Assembly: GCA_963812335.1 (NCBI GenBank)
Contig: CAWEUU010000003.1
Location: forward strand, 62,001-126,000
Reading direction: 5' to 3'
Source: VRUE01 sp963812335
Lineage (GTDB): Bacteria; Actinomycetota; Thermoleophilia; Solirubrobacterales; 70-9
Length of the DNA: 64,000 bases
Position 1 is the first letter of the stretch, and every line of letters begins with the position of its first letter. Under the pieces are notes generated by a model that was not told the DNA's origin, did no database searches, and worked only from the letters and a program-made list of their open reading frames with translations. Position numbers and translations under genes: made by a program. Shown here in pieces: positions 23,169-31,673 of this stretch.

Positions 23169-25319
23169 ATGACGACTCGGGAGCGACGGCTGCGCCGCAG
23201 ACGCTCGCACGGAGTGGGCTGGAAGCGCAAGCTGACGGTCATGCTCGGTGCGACGGCGATCGCCCTCGTCGTCGCCGGCGGCGTCGGCGCGAGCTGGGCA
23301 ATCGACGTCTACAACTCGGCGCCGCCGCTGGCAAACCTGAAGCCGGTGCAGAAGGGTCGCTCCTCGGCGATCTACGCTGCCGACGGAAGCCTGATCGGCT
23401 TCATCAGCGCCAGCAGCATCCGTCAGCCGGTCTCCTCGCGGGCGCTGCCGCAGAACCTCAAGTACGCGACGGTCGCGATCGAGGATCGCAACTATTTCGA
23501 GCACGGTGCGGTCGATCCGGCCGGGATCGTGCGCGCCGCCTGGAAGAACCTGCAGGCGGGCGGCAAGCCGGTGCAGGGCGCCTCGACGATCACCCAGCAG
23601 CTCGTCCGCAATCTCTACATCCGCGACCCGGCGCCGACTATCGAGCGCAAGCTGGTCGAAGCCCATCTCGCCTACGAGATGGAGGAAGTGCATTCGAAGA
23701 AGTGGATCCTCACCGCCTACCTCAACACCGCTCCCTACGGCACGGTCGAAGGCGAGACTGCGGTTGGTGCGGAGGCGGCGGCGCAGACCTACTTCAACAA
23801 ACCCGCGCGCGATCTCGACCTGACCGAGTCGGCATTGATCGCCGGGCTGCCGCAGGCGCCCTCCGAATACAACCCGCTGCTCGACCCGCGGGCGGCGCTC
23901 GAGCGCCGCAACCAGGTGCTGGAAGCGATGCGCGACCAGGGCTATGTCAGCGGCGAGGAATACGAGAAGGCGGTCAAGCGGGGGCTCGGGCTCGACCCCG
24001 GCCAGAAGTACCGCGTGGTCCACGACCGGCTGCTCTTCGACCTGGTCCAGCAGGAGCTGATCGACAAATACGGCCTCAACACGGTTCGCTACGGCGGGCT
24101 CAAGGCCTACACGACAATCGACCCCGAGCTGCAGGAACGGGCGCAGGAAGCGGTCGACTCCTGCGGCGTCTGTTACGCCGGTGGTGGGCCCGCCGCCGGG
24201 CTGGCTTCGGTCGACCCGGAAAACGGCGAGATCGTCGCCCTCGCCTCGACCGAGGGCTCCGAAGGCGAAGAAGAATTCAACTACGCATGGCAGGCGCACC
24301 GCCAGCCCGGCTCCTCGTTCAAGACCTTCGTGCTCGCGACCGCGATCAAGCAGGGGATCGACCCCGACAAGACCTACTACGACGGCAGCTCACCGAAGAC
24401 GCTCGATCCGCCCGGCGCCGGCCCGCCGTGGAAGGTCGAAAACGCCGAGCCCGGCGGCGGCACGATGTCGCTCACTTCGGCGACCTGGCACTCGACCAAC
24501 GTCGTCTTCGCCCAGCTCGACCTCGATGTCGGCCCCGCGAACGTGACCGAGACCGCACGCCAGATGGGGATCGAGGCGCCGCTCGAATCGGTGCCGGCCG
24601 AGGCGATCGGCGGCCTCGCGGTCGGTGTCACGCCGCTCGAAATGGCCTCCGCCTACGCGACCCTGGCCAGCGGCGGCATCCGCCACGAAGCGACCGCGGT
24701 CGCCCGGGTCGAGTTCCCCAACGACGATGTCGACGAACCCGATCCCGACGCCGGCGAGCGCGTGCTCAGCGAGGGCGAGGCCTACGAAGTGACGCGCCTG
24801 CTGGAGGGCGTGATCACGCAGGGGACCGGCGCCGGCTACACCTCGATCGGCTGCGAGGCGGCGGGCAAGACCGGCACCTCGGAGGAGCTCTCCGACGCCT
24901 GGTTCGCCGGCTACACGCCGCGCTACTCGACCGCCGTCTGGGTCGGCCACCCGCAGACGCGCGAAGCGACCGGCTACGGCGGCACCACCGCCGGTCCGAT
25001 CTGGCGCTCCTTCATGGAAGCGGCCAACAGCGCCGAATGCGTCGAATTCGAGCAGCCGGCGACGCTGCCGGAGCTCTCCGGCTTCGACAGCGACCAGACC
25101 ACCGGATCCTCGGGCGCCGAGGGCAAGGAAGACAGCTTCGACGAAGAAGAATTCGACGAAGGCGAAGAAGAAGGGGAAGAAGGCGGGGAGAAGGAAAAGA
25201 GCGGCGACGGGGGCGGCGACGCGAAGCCCGCGCCCGCACCCGCGCCGACTCCGACTCCGGCGCCGGCGCCTTCGGGAGCCGGCGGCGGCGTCTCGGCCGG
25301 CGGGGTCGCCGGCGGCTGA
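23169..25319 (+). CDS. Class A penicillin-binding protein (PBP1A type)
   Basis: A 716-residue bifunctional peptidoglycan synthase. A basic N-terminus and one transmembrane helix (about 20-45) anchor it. The glycosyltransferase 51 domain shows catalytic Glu105 in AIEDRNYFEHGAVD and GASTITQQLVRNLY. The transpeptidase has SSFK (Ser382, Lys385), STN and KTGTS (from Lys567). The C-terminus after about residue 635 is an acidic Glu/Asp-rich stretch followed by a Pro/Ala/Thr repeat and a Gly-rich end, outside the membrane and probably wall-spanning. It polymerises lipid II and crosslinks peptides at the outer face of the membrane. A hairpin terminator follows. Confidence 0.95.
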   Translation: MTTRERRLRRRRSHGVGWKRKLTVMLGATAIALVVAGGVGASWAIDVYNSAPPLANLKPVQKGRSSAIYAADGSLIGFISASSIRQPVSSRALPQNLKYATVAIEDRNYFEHGAVDPAGIVRAAWKNLQAGGKPVQGASTITQQLVRNLYIRDPAPTIERKLVEAHLAYEMEEVHSKKWILTAYLNTAPYGTVEGETAVGAEAAAQTYFNKPARDLDLTESALIAGLPQAPSEYNPLLDPRAALERRNQVLEAMRDQGYVSGEEYEKAVKRGLGLDPGQKYRVVHDRLLFDLVQQELIDKYGLNTVRYGGLKAYTTIDPELQERAQEAVDSCGVCYAGGGPAAGLASVDPENGEIVALASTEGSEGEEEFNYAWQAHRQPGSSFKTFVLATAIKQGIDPDKTYYDGSSPKTLDPPGAGPPWKVENAEPGGGTMSLTSATWHSTNVVFAQLDLDVGPANVTETARQMGIEAPLESVPAEAIGGLAVGVTPLEMASAYATLASGGIRHEATAVARVEFPNDDVDEPDPDAGERVLSEGEAYEVTRLLEGVITQGTGAGYTSIGCEAAGKTGTSEELSDAWFAGYTPRYSTAVWVGHPQTREATGYGGTTAGPIWRSFMEAANSAECVEFEQPATLPELSGFDSDQTTGSSGAEGKEDSFDEEEFDEGEEEGEEGGEKEKSGDGGGDAKPAPAPAPTPTPAPAPSGAGGGVSAGGVAGG

Positions 25320-25348
25320 GCAGTGGCGGTAACGGCGCCGCGGTAAAG

Positions 25349-25365
25349 CCGCAGCCCGGCTGCGG
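25349..25365 (+). terminator. Hairpin after the PBP gene
   Basis: CCGCAGC (25349-25355), loop CCG, GCTGCGG (25359-25365): a perfect 7-bp stem 30 bp after the stop codon, followed by GCCTT. No long T-run. Confidence 0.6.
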
Positions 25366-25411
25366 GCCTTAGCGGATGGAAGCCGGTGTCGGCATCCCTA
25401 GCCTCGGGTGA

Positions 25412-26554
25412 GTGCGTACGAAGGTGCTGATTGCCGGTGGCGGCGTCGCCGCCCTCGAGGCGGCCCTGGCCCTGCGTGAGCTCGGCGGCGAGCGCTTCGA
25501 GGTGGAGTTGTGCGCTCCCCGGGCGGAGTTCGTCTACCGCCCCTTCGCGGTCGGCGAGCCCTTCGGCGCCGCCCACATCTACCGCTACGATCTGCGGGCG
25601 CTGGCGCCGCAGATCGGCGCCTCCTTCCTCCTCGGCGGCATCCACGCGGTCGATCCGGAGGCCGGCGTGGCGGTGGCCCGCGACGGCGAGCTACTGCCGT
25701 ACGACTTCCTCGTGATCGCCTCCGGCGCCCGTTCGCTCTGGGCCGTTCCCGGCGCCGTCACCTTCTGGGGCGTGGCCGACGAAGGGCGCTTCGGCGCGAT
25801 CGTGCGCCGGCTGCGCGCCGGAGCGCTGCGTGATGTCATTTTCACGATGCCCGGCGGCCGCAGCTGGGGGCTGCCGCTCTACGAGCTCGCCCTGCTCGGC
25901 GCGTCGGTGCTGGCCAGATCGGGAATCGCCGACGCCAGGCTCACAGTCGTGACCCCGGAGGACGCGCCGCTGGAGCTCTTCGGTCGCGCCGTCGGCGAGC
26001 AGATGACGCAGCTGCTGGGTGAGCGGGGGATAGGGGTGCGCAGCGGCGTGCATCCGGTCGCCTTCGAGGAGGGCCGCCTGCGGGTCGTTCCGGGCGATCC
26101 GATCGAGGCCGGGGCGGTGGTCAGCCTGCCGCGGCTCGAGGGTCGCCACATCGACGGCCTGCCCGCCGACACCGAAGGGTTCGTGCCGGTCGACGAGCAC
26201 TGCCGGGTGGTCGGCCTCGAGCGTGTCTTCGCCGCCGGCGACGTCTCCGGCTTCCCGGTCAAGCAGGGCGGGATCGCGACCCAGGAGGCGGATGCGGCCG
26301 CGGCCGCGATCGCCGCCGCGGCCGGCTGCGAGATCGAGGCGGCGCCGTTCGACCCCGTGCTGCGGGCGCTGCTCTGGACCGGCGCGGAGCCCCTCTACCT
26401 CTACGGCAAGCTGAGCGGCGGCGCGGGCGAAGTCTCGAAGCTGAGCCGGGAGCCGCTCTGGCCGCAACCGGAGGGCAAGATCGTCGGCCGCTACCTGAGC
26501 CCGTTTCTGGCCGAGCTGCCCGACGACGCCGGTCGCGCGCTCGCCGCCCGCTGA
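25412..26554 (+). CDS. Pyridine nucleotide-disulfide oxidoreductase-like FAD protein
   Basis: A 380-residue protein starting at GTG. The FAD motif is VLIAGGGVAALEAALALRELG (residues 5-25, with a characteristic GGGxAAL), then VIASGARSLWAVPG and the second FAD motif VFAAGDVSGFPVKQGGIATQEADAAA. The plan is that of NDH-2/sulfide:quinone-oxidoreductase relatives. No redox-active CxxC is visible, and the NAD-binding Gly motif in the middle (FTMPGGRSWGLPLYELALLGA) is degenerate. It is likely a cytoplasmic or membrane-peripheral reductase; the electron acceptor is unknown. The SpoU methyltransferase gene begins 34 bp downstream. Confidence 0.87.
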   Translation: MRTKVLIAGGGVAALEAALALRELGGERFEVELCAPRAEFVYRPFAVGEPFGAAHIYRYDLRALAPQIGASFLLGGIHAVDPEAGVAVARDGELLPYDFLVIASGARSLWAVPGAVTFWGVADEGRFGAIVRRLRAGALRDVIFTMPGGRSWGLPLYELALLGASVLARSGIADARLTVVTPEDAPLELFGRAVGEQMTQLLGERGIGVRSGVHPVAFEEGRLRVVPGDPIEAGAVVSLPRLEGRHIDGLPADTEGFVPVDEHCRVVGLERVFAAGDVSGFPVKQGGIATQEADAAAAAIAAAAGCEIEAAPFDPVLRALLWTGAEPLYLYGKLSGGAGEVSKLSREPLWPQPEGKIVGRYLSPFLAELPDDAGRALAAR

Positions 26555-26588
26555 GCGCCACGCCGCCGGATCGGGTCATGATGCGGCG

Positions 26589-27380
26589 GTGAGCGAGGCC
26601 GACGAGCAGGCGCTGATCCGCCGCTTCCGAACCGCGCGGCGCGACCGGGAGCTGGCGGTGCTGGAGGGTTTCCACGCGCTCAAGCACGCGCTGCGCTTCG
26701 GCGCCGAGGTGCTCGAGGCGGTTGCCGCCGACCCGGGGCAGCTGGGAGACCTGGCCGCCGAGCTGGCGCCCGACCTGGGCGAGCGACTGGTCGAGCGCAC
26801 CGTCCCGGTCGACGCCGAGGTCGTCGCCGAGCTGGTCCCGCAGGCGCCGCGCACCGGTGTCGTCGCGATCGCCCGCCGGCCCGTGGTCGATATCGAGGCG
26901 CTGCTCGCCGACGGGCGCGAAGCGCCGCTGGTCCTGCTAGAGGACCCGCGCACGATGGGCAACATGGGCGCCTGCGTGCGGGTCGCCGCCGCCGCGGATG
27001 CCGCCGGCGTGCTCACGATCGGCCCCAACGACCCCTGGCATCCCGACGCCCTGCGCGGCGCCGCCGGCCTGCACTTCGCCCTGCCGGTCGGGTCCGTGGC
27101 GCTTTTCCCGTCTAGTGGCCCGAAAAAGCGCCAGGAGTCACTCAGTGGCTTAACAGCGCACGACCGGCCGCTGGTCGCGATCGACCCCGGCGGCGAGGAC
27201 CTACGTCCGGCCGAGCTGCCGCCGCGGGCGATCCTCGCCTTCGGCACCGAGCGCGATGGTCTCAGCGAGGAGCTGCTCGAGCGCGCCGACGCGAGGCTCG
27301 GGATCCCGATGCGGGAGGGCGTATCCAGCCTCAACCTGGCGACCGCCGTGGCCGCAGTGCTCTTCGCCCAGCGCGCGTAG
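26589..27380 (+). CDS. SpoU/TrmH-family RNA 2'-O-methyltransferase
   Basis: A 263-residue SPOUT methyltransferase. The three SpoU motifs are present: motif 1 LLEDPRTMGNMGACVRVAAAADA, motif 2 AILAFGTERDGLS and motif 3 MREGVSSLNLATAVAAVLF, the last two forming the knotted S-adenosylmethionine site. The N-terminal domain (RRDRELAVLEGFHALKHALRF) resembles the L30e-like substrate-binding domain. It would methylate a ribose in rRNA or tRNA. Between motifs 1 and 2 the segment ALFPSSGPKKRQESLSGLTAH is encoded by unusually AT-richer DNA containing a 10-bp inverted repeat, which looks like an in-frame insertion that the protein tolerates. Confidence 0.92.
   Translation: MSEADEQALIRRFRTARRDRELAVLEGFHALKHALRFGAEVLEAVAADPGQLGDLAAELAPDLGERLVERTVPVDAEVVAELVPQAPRTGVVAIARRPVVDIEALLADGREAPLVLLEDPRTMGNMGACVRVAAAADAAGVLTIGPNDPWHPDALRGAAGLHFALPVGSVALFPSSGPKKRQESLSGLTAHDRPLVAIDPGGEDLRPAELPPRAILAFGTERDGLSEELLERADARLGIPMREGVSSLNLATAVAAVLFAQRA
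27097..27133. repeat. In-frame palindrome inside the SpoU gene
   Basis: TGGCGCTTTT (27097-27106) and AAAAGCGCCA (27124-27133) form a perfect 10-bp stem around a 17-nt loop within coding sequence. The surrounding 60 bp use codons (TCT, AGT, TCA, TTA) that are rare in neighbouring genes. Confidence 0.55.
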
Positions 27381-27383
27381 CGC

Positions 27384-27887
27384 TCAGGTGACCGGGTTGC
27401 CGTTCGGCTTGACGACGAGCCAGAGGCCACCGAACTCGTTCACGTTCTGGCAGAGGATCAGGCCTGGCCGGTCGTCGACGTAGTAGTAGAGCGGGTGGCC
27501 CCTGTAGGTGACCTGGAGCTTGCCGTTCTTGCGCTTCGTCACGCCCAGCAGGCGCGCCTTGACGCCCTTGCCTGCGCGCGGCCTGCCCTTGGTCAGGACC
27601 GGCGGCCAGGCGCGGGCGCAGGCGCCGTAGCACTGGCTGCGCCTGCCCTTCTCCTTGCCGAAGAGGTAGAAGGCCTCGCCCCGTCCGTCGGCGATCACGC
27701 GACCGAACCGCGAGCCGACGGCCTTGACCTTCTTGCCGGCGGCAGCGCTGGTTGCGATTGGCTCCGTGCCCGCGACAGCGCTGGTCGCGATCGCCTTCGT
27801 GCCGGCAGCGGTGCTTTCGTCGCTGTCGCCGCAGCCGACCGCTAGCAGGGCGGCGGCGCAGAGCGCGAGGACCGAGAGGCGAGCCAT
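27384..27887 (-). CDS. Secreted lipoprotein with COG4315 repeats
   Basis: 167 residues from the ATG at 27887; I preferred this over an ATG 28 codons upstream because it starts an ideal lipoprotein signal (MARLSVLALCAAALLAVGC, lipobox Cys19). After a Ser/Thr/Ala-rich linker come two copies of the 'secreted repeat' found in COG4315 proteins: the first around SRFGRVIADGRGEAFYLFGKEK and CYGACARAWPPVL, the second around GKLQVTYRGHPLYYYVDDRPG. The function of this family is unknown; it is anchored on the outer face of the membrane. It is convergent with the SpoU gene, with 3 bp between the stops. Confidence 0.88.
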   Translation of the reverse strand: MARLSVLALCAAALLAVGCGDSDESTAAGTKAIATSAVAGTEPIATSAAAGKKVKAVGSRFGRVIADGRGEAFYLFGKEKGRRSQCYGACARAWPPVLTKGRPRAGKGVKARLLGVTKRKNGKLQVTYRGHPLYYYVDDRPGLILCQNVNEFGGLWLVVKPNGNPVT

Positions 27888-27961
27888 GGTGGCAGTATCG
27901 CGCCAAGTCCTTACGAGTGGATTACGATCCCCTCGCTTCTCGCCCCCACGAAAGGAATCGC

Positions 27962-28357
27962 TTGTTCCCACTCGCAGACATCAGCTTCGGTGAACTGCTC
28001 CTGATCTGCCTCGAGATCTTCTTCCTCGTGATCTGGATCTGGATCCTGTTCACGATCATCACCGACGTCTTCCGCGATCACGCGATGTCGGGGTGGGGCA
28101 AGGCAGCCTGGGTCCTCTTCCTGGTCGCCATCCCCTTCCTTACGGCGCTGATCTATCTGATCGCGCGCGGCAGCGGCATGCGCGACCGCACGATCAAAGC
28201 CCAAGCCGACGCGAAAAAGCATTTCGACGAATACGTGCGTGAGCAGGCATCCTCCGGCTCGGCGGCCGACGAGCTGCACAAGCTCAACGAGCTGAAGGAA
28301 AAGGGCGCGCTCAGCGGCGAGGAGTTCGAGGCGGCGAAGGCCAAGCTGCTGGCCTGA
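27962..28357 (+). CDS. Membrane protein with PLDc_N-like segment and SHOCT domain
   Basis: 131 residues from a TTG at 27962, supported by AAAGGA seven bases upstream. Two hydrophobic helices (about 10-32 and 45-67, with a WGKAAWVLFLVAIPFLTALIYLIARG core typical of the phospholipase-D N-terminal membrane segment family) are followed by a charged linker and a C-terminal SHOCT motif (ELHKLNELKEKGALSGEEFEAAKAKLL), a short oligomerisation or targeting helix pair. Such proteins are frequent in Actinobacteria and uncharacterised. The frame extends further upstream without a good start. A GNRA-loop hairpin terminator follows the stop by one base. Confidence 0.85.
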   Translation: MFPLADISFGELLLICLEIFFLVIWIWILFTIITDVFRDHAMSGWGKAAWVLFLVAIPFLTALIYLIARGSGMRDRTIKAQADAKKHFDEYVREQASSGSAADELHKLNELKEKGALSGEEFEAAKAKLLA

Positions 28358-28358
28358 T

Positions 28359-28378
28359 CCTGCAACGCAAGTTGCAGG
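28359..28378 (+). terminator. Rho-independent-type terminator
   Basis: CCTGCAAC-GCAA-GTTGCAGG: a perfect 8-bp stem with a GNRA tetraloop directly after the SHOCT protein stop, followed by TTATTA. A second smaller hairpin (GGCTAC-ctct-GTAGCC, 28405-28420) lies in the leader of the next gene. Confidence 0.8.
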
Positions 28379-28467
28379 TTATTAGCAACTCCTAACAATT
28401 CTGCGGCTACCTCTGTAGCCTCGCGGCTTCCGCCTTTTGCCTCGCTCTGCGGGGCGGGCGGGAGTCG

Positions 28468-29691
28468 ATGGGCTTCCTTTCTACAGACCGCGACGCCAGG
28501 TTGGCGTTACCGGCGGCGATCCTGCTGCTGCTCGCCCTATGTGCGATCGGTGTCGCGAGCGCGCCGGCGGAGACCCTCCGTGAGGAATATGACGCCACCC
28601 AGGGCAAGCTCGATCGGGTGCGCGACAGCCAGCGCTCGGTCGCCGCCTCGATCGCCGAGCAGAACCGGGCGATCGACACGATGCTGGGCGAAGTCTCGCG
28701 GCTGCGCCAGGAACAGCAGACGCTCGAGGCCGAGCTGGAGGCCAAGCAGGGTGAGCTCGACCGCGCCACGGCCGAGCTGGAAGCCGAACAGGAGCACCTC
28801 GAACGGATCCGCGCCAGGCTGCAGCGCGCGCTGAAGGTGCTGCGCGAGCGGCTCGTGGCCATGTACGAGACCGGCACGCCCGATGCGCTCAACGCCGTGC
28901 TCGAGTCGGAGAGCTGGTCGCAGGCGAGCGTCCGGGCCGAATACCTGAGCCGGATCCAGGACTACGACGACTCCGTCGCCGACCGGGTCAAGGGCCTGCG
29001 CGACGAAGCGCAGGCGGCGGTCGAGCGGATGGCCGAGATCCGCACGCAGCTGAAGGACGCCCGCGACGCGATCGCGGTCAAGGAGCGCGAGGCCGAGGCG
29101 GCAAGCGCCGAGGCGGCCACCCGCTTCGCCGAGCTGAAGGCCGCGCAGGCGGAGCGCCGCGCCGACCTGGAAGCGCTCGAATCGCGCGAAGCGGCGCTGA
29201 GCAACAACCTCGCCTCGATCTCCGAACAGCTCGCCTCCTCGGGCGCACCCGCCCCGGCCGGCGCTCCGGCGCCGCTGACCCCGGGCCAGAGCGCGAACTT
29301 CATCTCGCCCAGCCAGGCGAGCGTTCCCAGCGCCGCGCCGCCGGCGGTCGCCGCGGCAATCGAAGCCGCAAACTCGATCGCCTCGACCCCGTACATCTGG
29401 GGTGGCGGCCACGGCTCCTTCAGCTCGTCCGGCTACGACTGCTCGGGCGCGGTCAGCTTCGCCCTCAACGGCGGCGGCTTCCTCAGCAGCCCGCTCGACT
29501 CGACCGGCCTCTCGACCTGGGGCGACGCGGGCGCCGGCAAGTGGATCACGGTCTACGCCAACGCCGGCCACGCCTGGGTCCTGATCGCCGGCCTCGCCTT
29601 CGACACCTCCGGCGGCGCCGGCCCGCGCTGGCACGAGAGCCCGGTCTACACCTCGAGCGGCTTCATCCTGCGTCACCCGCCGGGCTACTGA
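28468..29691 (+). CDS. NlpC/P60-family cell-wall peptidase with coiled-coil domain
   Basis: A 407-residue secreted protein. The signal peptide covers about residues 12-34. Residues 35-260 are a long heptad-rich coiled coil (repeated Glu/Leu/Arg/Ala), as in RipA/CwlO-type hydrolases where it restrains the enzyme. A short Pro/Ala linker leads to a C-terminal NlpC/P60-like domain with the nucleophile Cys325 in GYDCSGAVSFAL and His368 in NAGHAWVLIAG. It should cleave peptide stems in peptidoglycan outside the cell. The His-containing part is a variant of the usual P60 pattern. The 3' end overlaps the convergent PNPOx-like gene by 29 bp. Confidence 0.88.
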   Translation: MGFLSTDRDARLALPAAILLLLALCAIGVASAPAETLREEYDATQGKLDRVRDSQRSVAASIAEQNRAIDTMLGEVSRLRQEQQTLEAELEAKQGELDRATAELEAEQEHLERIRARLQRALKVLRERLVAMYETGTPDALNAVLESESWSQASVRAEYLSRIQDYDDSVADRVKGLRDEAQAAVERMAEIRTQLKDARDAIAVKEREAEAASAEAATRFAELKAAQAERRADLEALESREAALSNNLASISEQLASSGAPAPAGAPAPLTPGQSANFISPSQASVPSAAPPAVAAAIEAANSIASTPYIWGGGHGSFSSSGYDCSGAVSFALNGGGFLSSPLDSTGLSTWGDAGAGKWITVYANAGHAWVLIAGLAFDTSGGAGPRWHESPVYTSSGFILRHPPGY

Positions 29692-30307
29692 GGTAGGGCG
29701 GGCGCTCGACGCCGGGCGGTAGGCGCTCGTCCGGCTGGGGGTCGCTTTTGGCGAGGCGCAGAGGGACTGTGCCGGCCCAGACCGGCAGCTCGTAGTCCGC
29801 CTCGTCGTCGACCGGCCCGCCGCTGCGGACCTTGGCTGAGGCTTCGTCAAGGCGCAGCCGCAGCACGCCCGTCGCCTTCAGCTCCTGCGCGGTCGGAGCG
29901 CGCACGTCTGCCCAGCGGCCGGGGATCAGCTTCTCGGTGAAGGCACGCAGCGCGCCCTCCTTGGCGGCGCCCTCCTCGACAGGCTGTGGCCGCCCGAAGA
30001 CGACCACCGAGCGGTAGTTGACCGAGTGGTGGACGGCCGAGCGGGCGAGGACCAGGGCGTCGATCAGCGTGGCGGTGAGGCAGATCTCGGCCTGCTCGGC
30101 GCGCCGCAGGGTCGGGCTTGCGGCCGAGCCGTGGATGTACAGCCACTCACCGTCGCGGGCGTGCAGGGTCGGGATCACGATTGGGTGGCCGGCCGGGGCG
30201 ACCGTGCCGACGTGGGAGACGACCGCCTCGTCGAGGATCGCCTCGATCGTCTCGCGCTCATAGCTAGCGCGACTCGGGGCTCGTGTGACCCTGGCGCGAG
30301 GCCTCAT
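29663..30307 (-). CDS. Pyridoxamine-5'-phosphate-oxidase-like flavin protein
   Basis: A 214-residue split-barrel flavoprotein of the FMN-binding PNPOx-like/NimA-related group (COG3467). Typical segments are AILDEAVVSHVGTVAPAGHPIVIPTLHARDGEWLYIHGSAASPTLRR and SVNYRSVVVFGRP. It would bind FMN or a related cofactor in the cytosol. It is divergent from a MocR-type regulator carrying an aminotransferase domain; such regulators (PdxR) normally sense pyridoxal phosphate and control vitamin B6 genes, so a role in B6 metabolism is plausible though not shown by the sequence alone. Its 3' end overlaps the P60 gene by 29 bp. Confidence 0.85.
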   Translation of the reverse strand: MRPRARVTRAPSRASYERETIEAILDEAVVSHVGTVAPAGHPIVIPTLHARDGEWLYIHGSAASPTLRRAEQAEICLTATLIDALVLARSAVHHSVNYRSVVVFGRPQPVEEGAAKEGALRAFTEKLIPGRWADVRAPTAQELKATGVLRLRLDEASAKVRSGGPVDDEADYELPVWAGTVPLRLAKSDPQPDERLPPGVERPPYLSSPAGDAG

Positions 30308-31673
30308 CGCTGGGCTCTCAACAAACTGTTACAGTACAAATATACCATCTGAACTGACACAGTATCGGATCAGCGGCGACGGCGCGGCGGCGATCGCGGC
30401 GAGCATCGAGCGCGGGATCGAGAGGGGAGGGTTGCGACCGGGGGAGGCGCTTCCCGCGGTGCGCGCGCTCGCCGCCGAGCTCGGCGTCAGCCCGACGACC
30501 GTCTCCGCCGCCTTCCGCGACCTGCGCTCGCGCGGCCTGGTTGTCAGCCGCTCGCGCAGCCGCACCGTCGTCAGCTGGCGGCCACCGGTCGCCGCGCCCT
30601 CGCCCGGCCTCTCGGTTGCGCCCGGTGTCCGCGACCTGGCTAGCGGCAACCCCGACCCGGAGCTGCTTCCCGATTTGGCGCCGGTGCTGCGCCGGATTGA
30701 GCCGCCGCGACAGCTCTACGGCGGCGACCCGGCGGACCCCCGGTTGCTCGAGCTGGTCGGCGCCGAGCTCGAGCGCGACGGGATCGCCGTTGCCGACTTG
30801 GCCGTGGTCAGCGGCGCGCTCGACGGGATCGAGCGGGCGCTCGCGGCGCAACTGCGCCCCGGCGATGCGGTCGCTGTCGAAGACCCCGGCTTCGCCGGGC
30901 TGCTCTACCTGCTGCGGGCGCTGGGCCTCGCCCTGCGGCCGGTCGCGGTCGACGGCCGGGGGATGATTCCGGCGGCGCTGGCCGACGCGCTCGACGCGGG
31001 CGTGGAGGCGGTCGTGCTCAATCCGCGCGGCCAGAACCCGACCGGCGCCTCGCTCGACGCGGAGCGCGCCGCGGAGCTGCACGAGGTCCTTGCCGGCCAC
31101 CCGGACGCGATGGTGCTGGAGGACGACCACCTCGGCCTGGTCGCCGGCGCTTCCCGTTTCACCGTGACCCCCGGTCGCAGCCGCTGGGCGGCGGCACGCT
31201 CGCTAGCCAAGTCCCTCGGCCCCGACCTCCGCCTGGCTGTCCTGGCTGGCGACCCCCAGACGATCTCCCGCGTCCGCGGCCGCCAGGCGGTAGGCCCCGG
31301 CTGGGTAAGCCACCTCCTACAACGTACCGCCGCCGATCTGATCTCAACCAAGTCCGTCACCAATCAAGTGAAGAGCGCCGCCAAGGCCTACACCAAACGC
31401 CGCGAGTCCTTCCTGGCCGCCCTCGCCAAGCAAGGAATCGAGGTCGAATCCCCAGCAGGCCTAAATGTCTGGATCCCAGTCCAAGACGAGACCGCCACCG
31501 TCCAATCCCTCCAAGCCGACGGCTGGGCAGTAATGCCAGGCGCCCCATTCCGGCTGAAATCAGATCCAGCGATCCGGGTCACTGTCAGCTCCCTAGCCTC
31601 AAACGAGGCGGGGCCCCTTGCTATCGCGATCACTCGGGCGCTAGAGCCGTCCACCCAAACGCGCTCCGCATAG
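30285..31673 (+). CDS. MocR/PdxR-type GntR regulator with aminotransferase domain
   Basis: The N-terminal winged helix of the GntR family (GGLRPGEALPAVRALAAELGVSPTTVSAAFRDLRSRGLV) is fused to a fold-type I aminotransferase domain with NPRGQNPTGA and the PLP lysine in SLAKSLGP (about Lys309 if counted from 30285). Regulators of this design bind PLP and control pdx or GABA genes. The only ordinary upstream start is the GTG at 30285, which would overlap the divergent gene's start and both operator repeats; a leaderless CTG at 30354 is more economical, so the true start is uncertain. The last base of its TAG is the first base of structured repeat copy 2. Confidence 0.88.
   Translation: MTLARGLIAGLSTNCYSTNIPSELTQYRISGDGAAAIAASIERGIERGGLRPGEALPAVRALAAELGVSPTTVSAAFRDLRSRGLVVSRSRSRTVVSWRPPVAAPSPGLSVAPGVRDLASGNPDPELLPDLAPVLRRIEPPRQLYGGDPADPRLLELVGAELERDGIAVADLAVVSGALDGIERALAAQLRPGDAVAVEDPGFAGLLYLLRALGLALRPVAVDGRGMIPAALADALDAGVEAVVLNPRGQNPTGASLDAERAAELHEVLAGHPDAMVLEDDHLGLVAGASRFTVTPGRSRWAAARSLAKSLGPDLRLAVLAGDPQTISRVRGRQAVGPGWVSHLLQRTAADLISTKSVTNQVKSAAKAYTKRRESFLAALAKQGIEVESPAGLNVWIPVQDETATVQSLQADGWAVMPGAPFRLKSDPAIRVTVSSLASNEAGPLAIAITRALEPSTQTRSA
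30325..30363. promoter_or_regulatory. Twin operator repeats between MocR and PNPOx genes
   Basis: Two similar palindromes in direct orientation: ACTGTTACAGT (30325-30335, 5+5 arms) and ACTGACACAGT (30353-30363, 4+4 arms), 28 bp centre to centre. The surrounding 45 bp is AT-rich (TACAAATATACC), unlike the rest of the window, and holds the promoters for both divergent genes. PdxR/MocR proteins are known to bind paired direct repeats in such places. Confidence 0.6.

Noticed and set aside
28379..28467. Possible c-di-AMP (ydaO-type) riboswitch before the P60 peptidase gene
   Set aside because: The leader is under 90 nt and shows only one 6-bp hairpin; none of the conserved ydaO core segments could be found.
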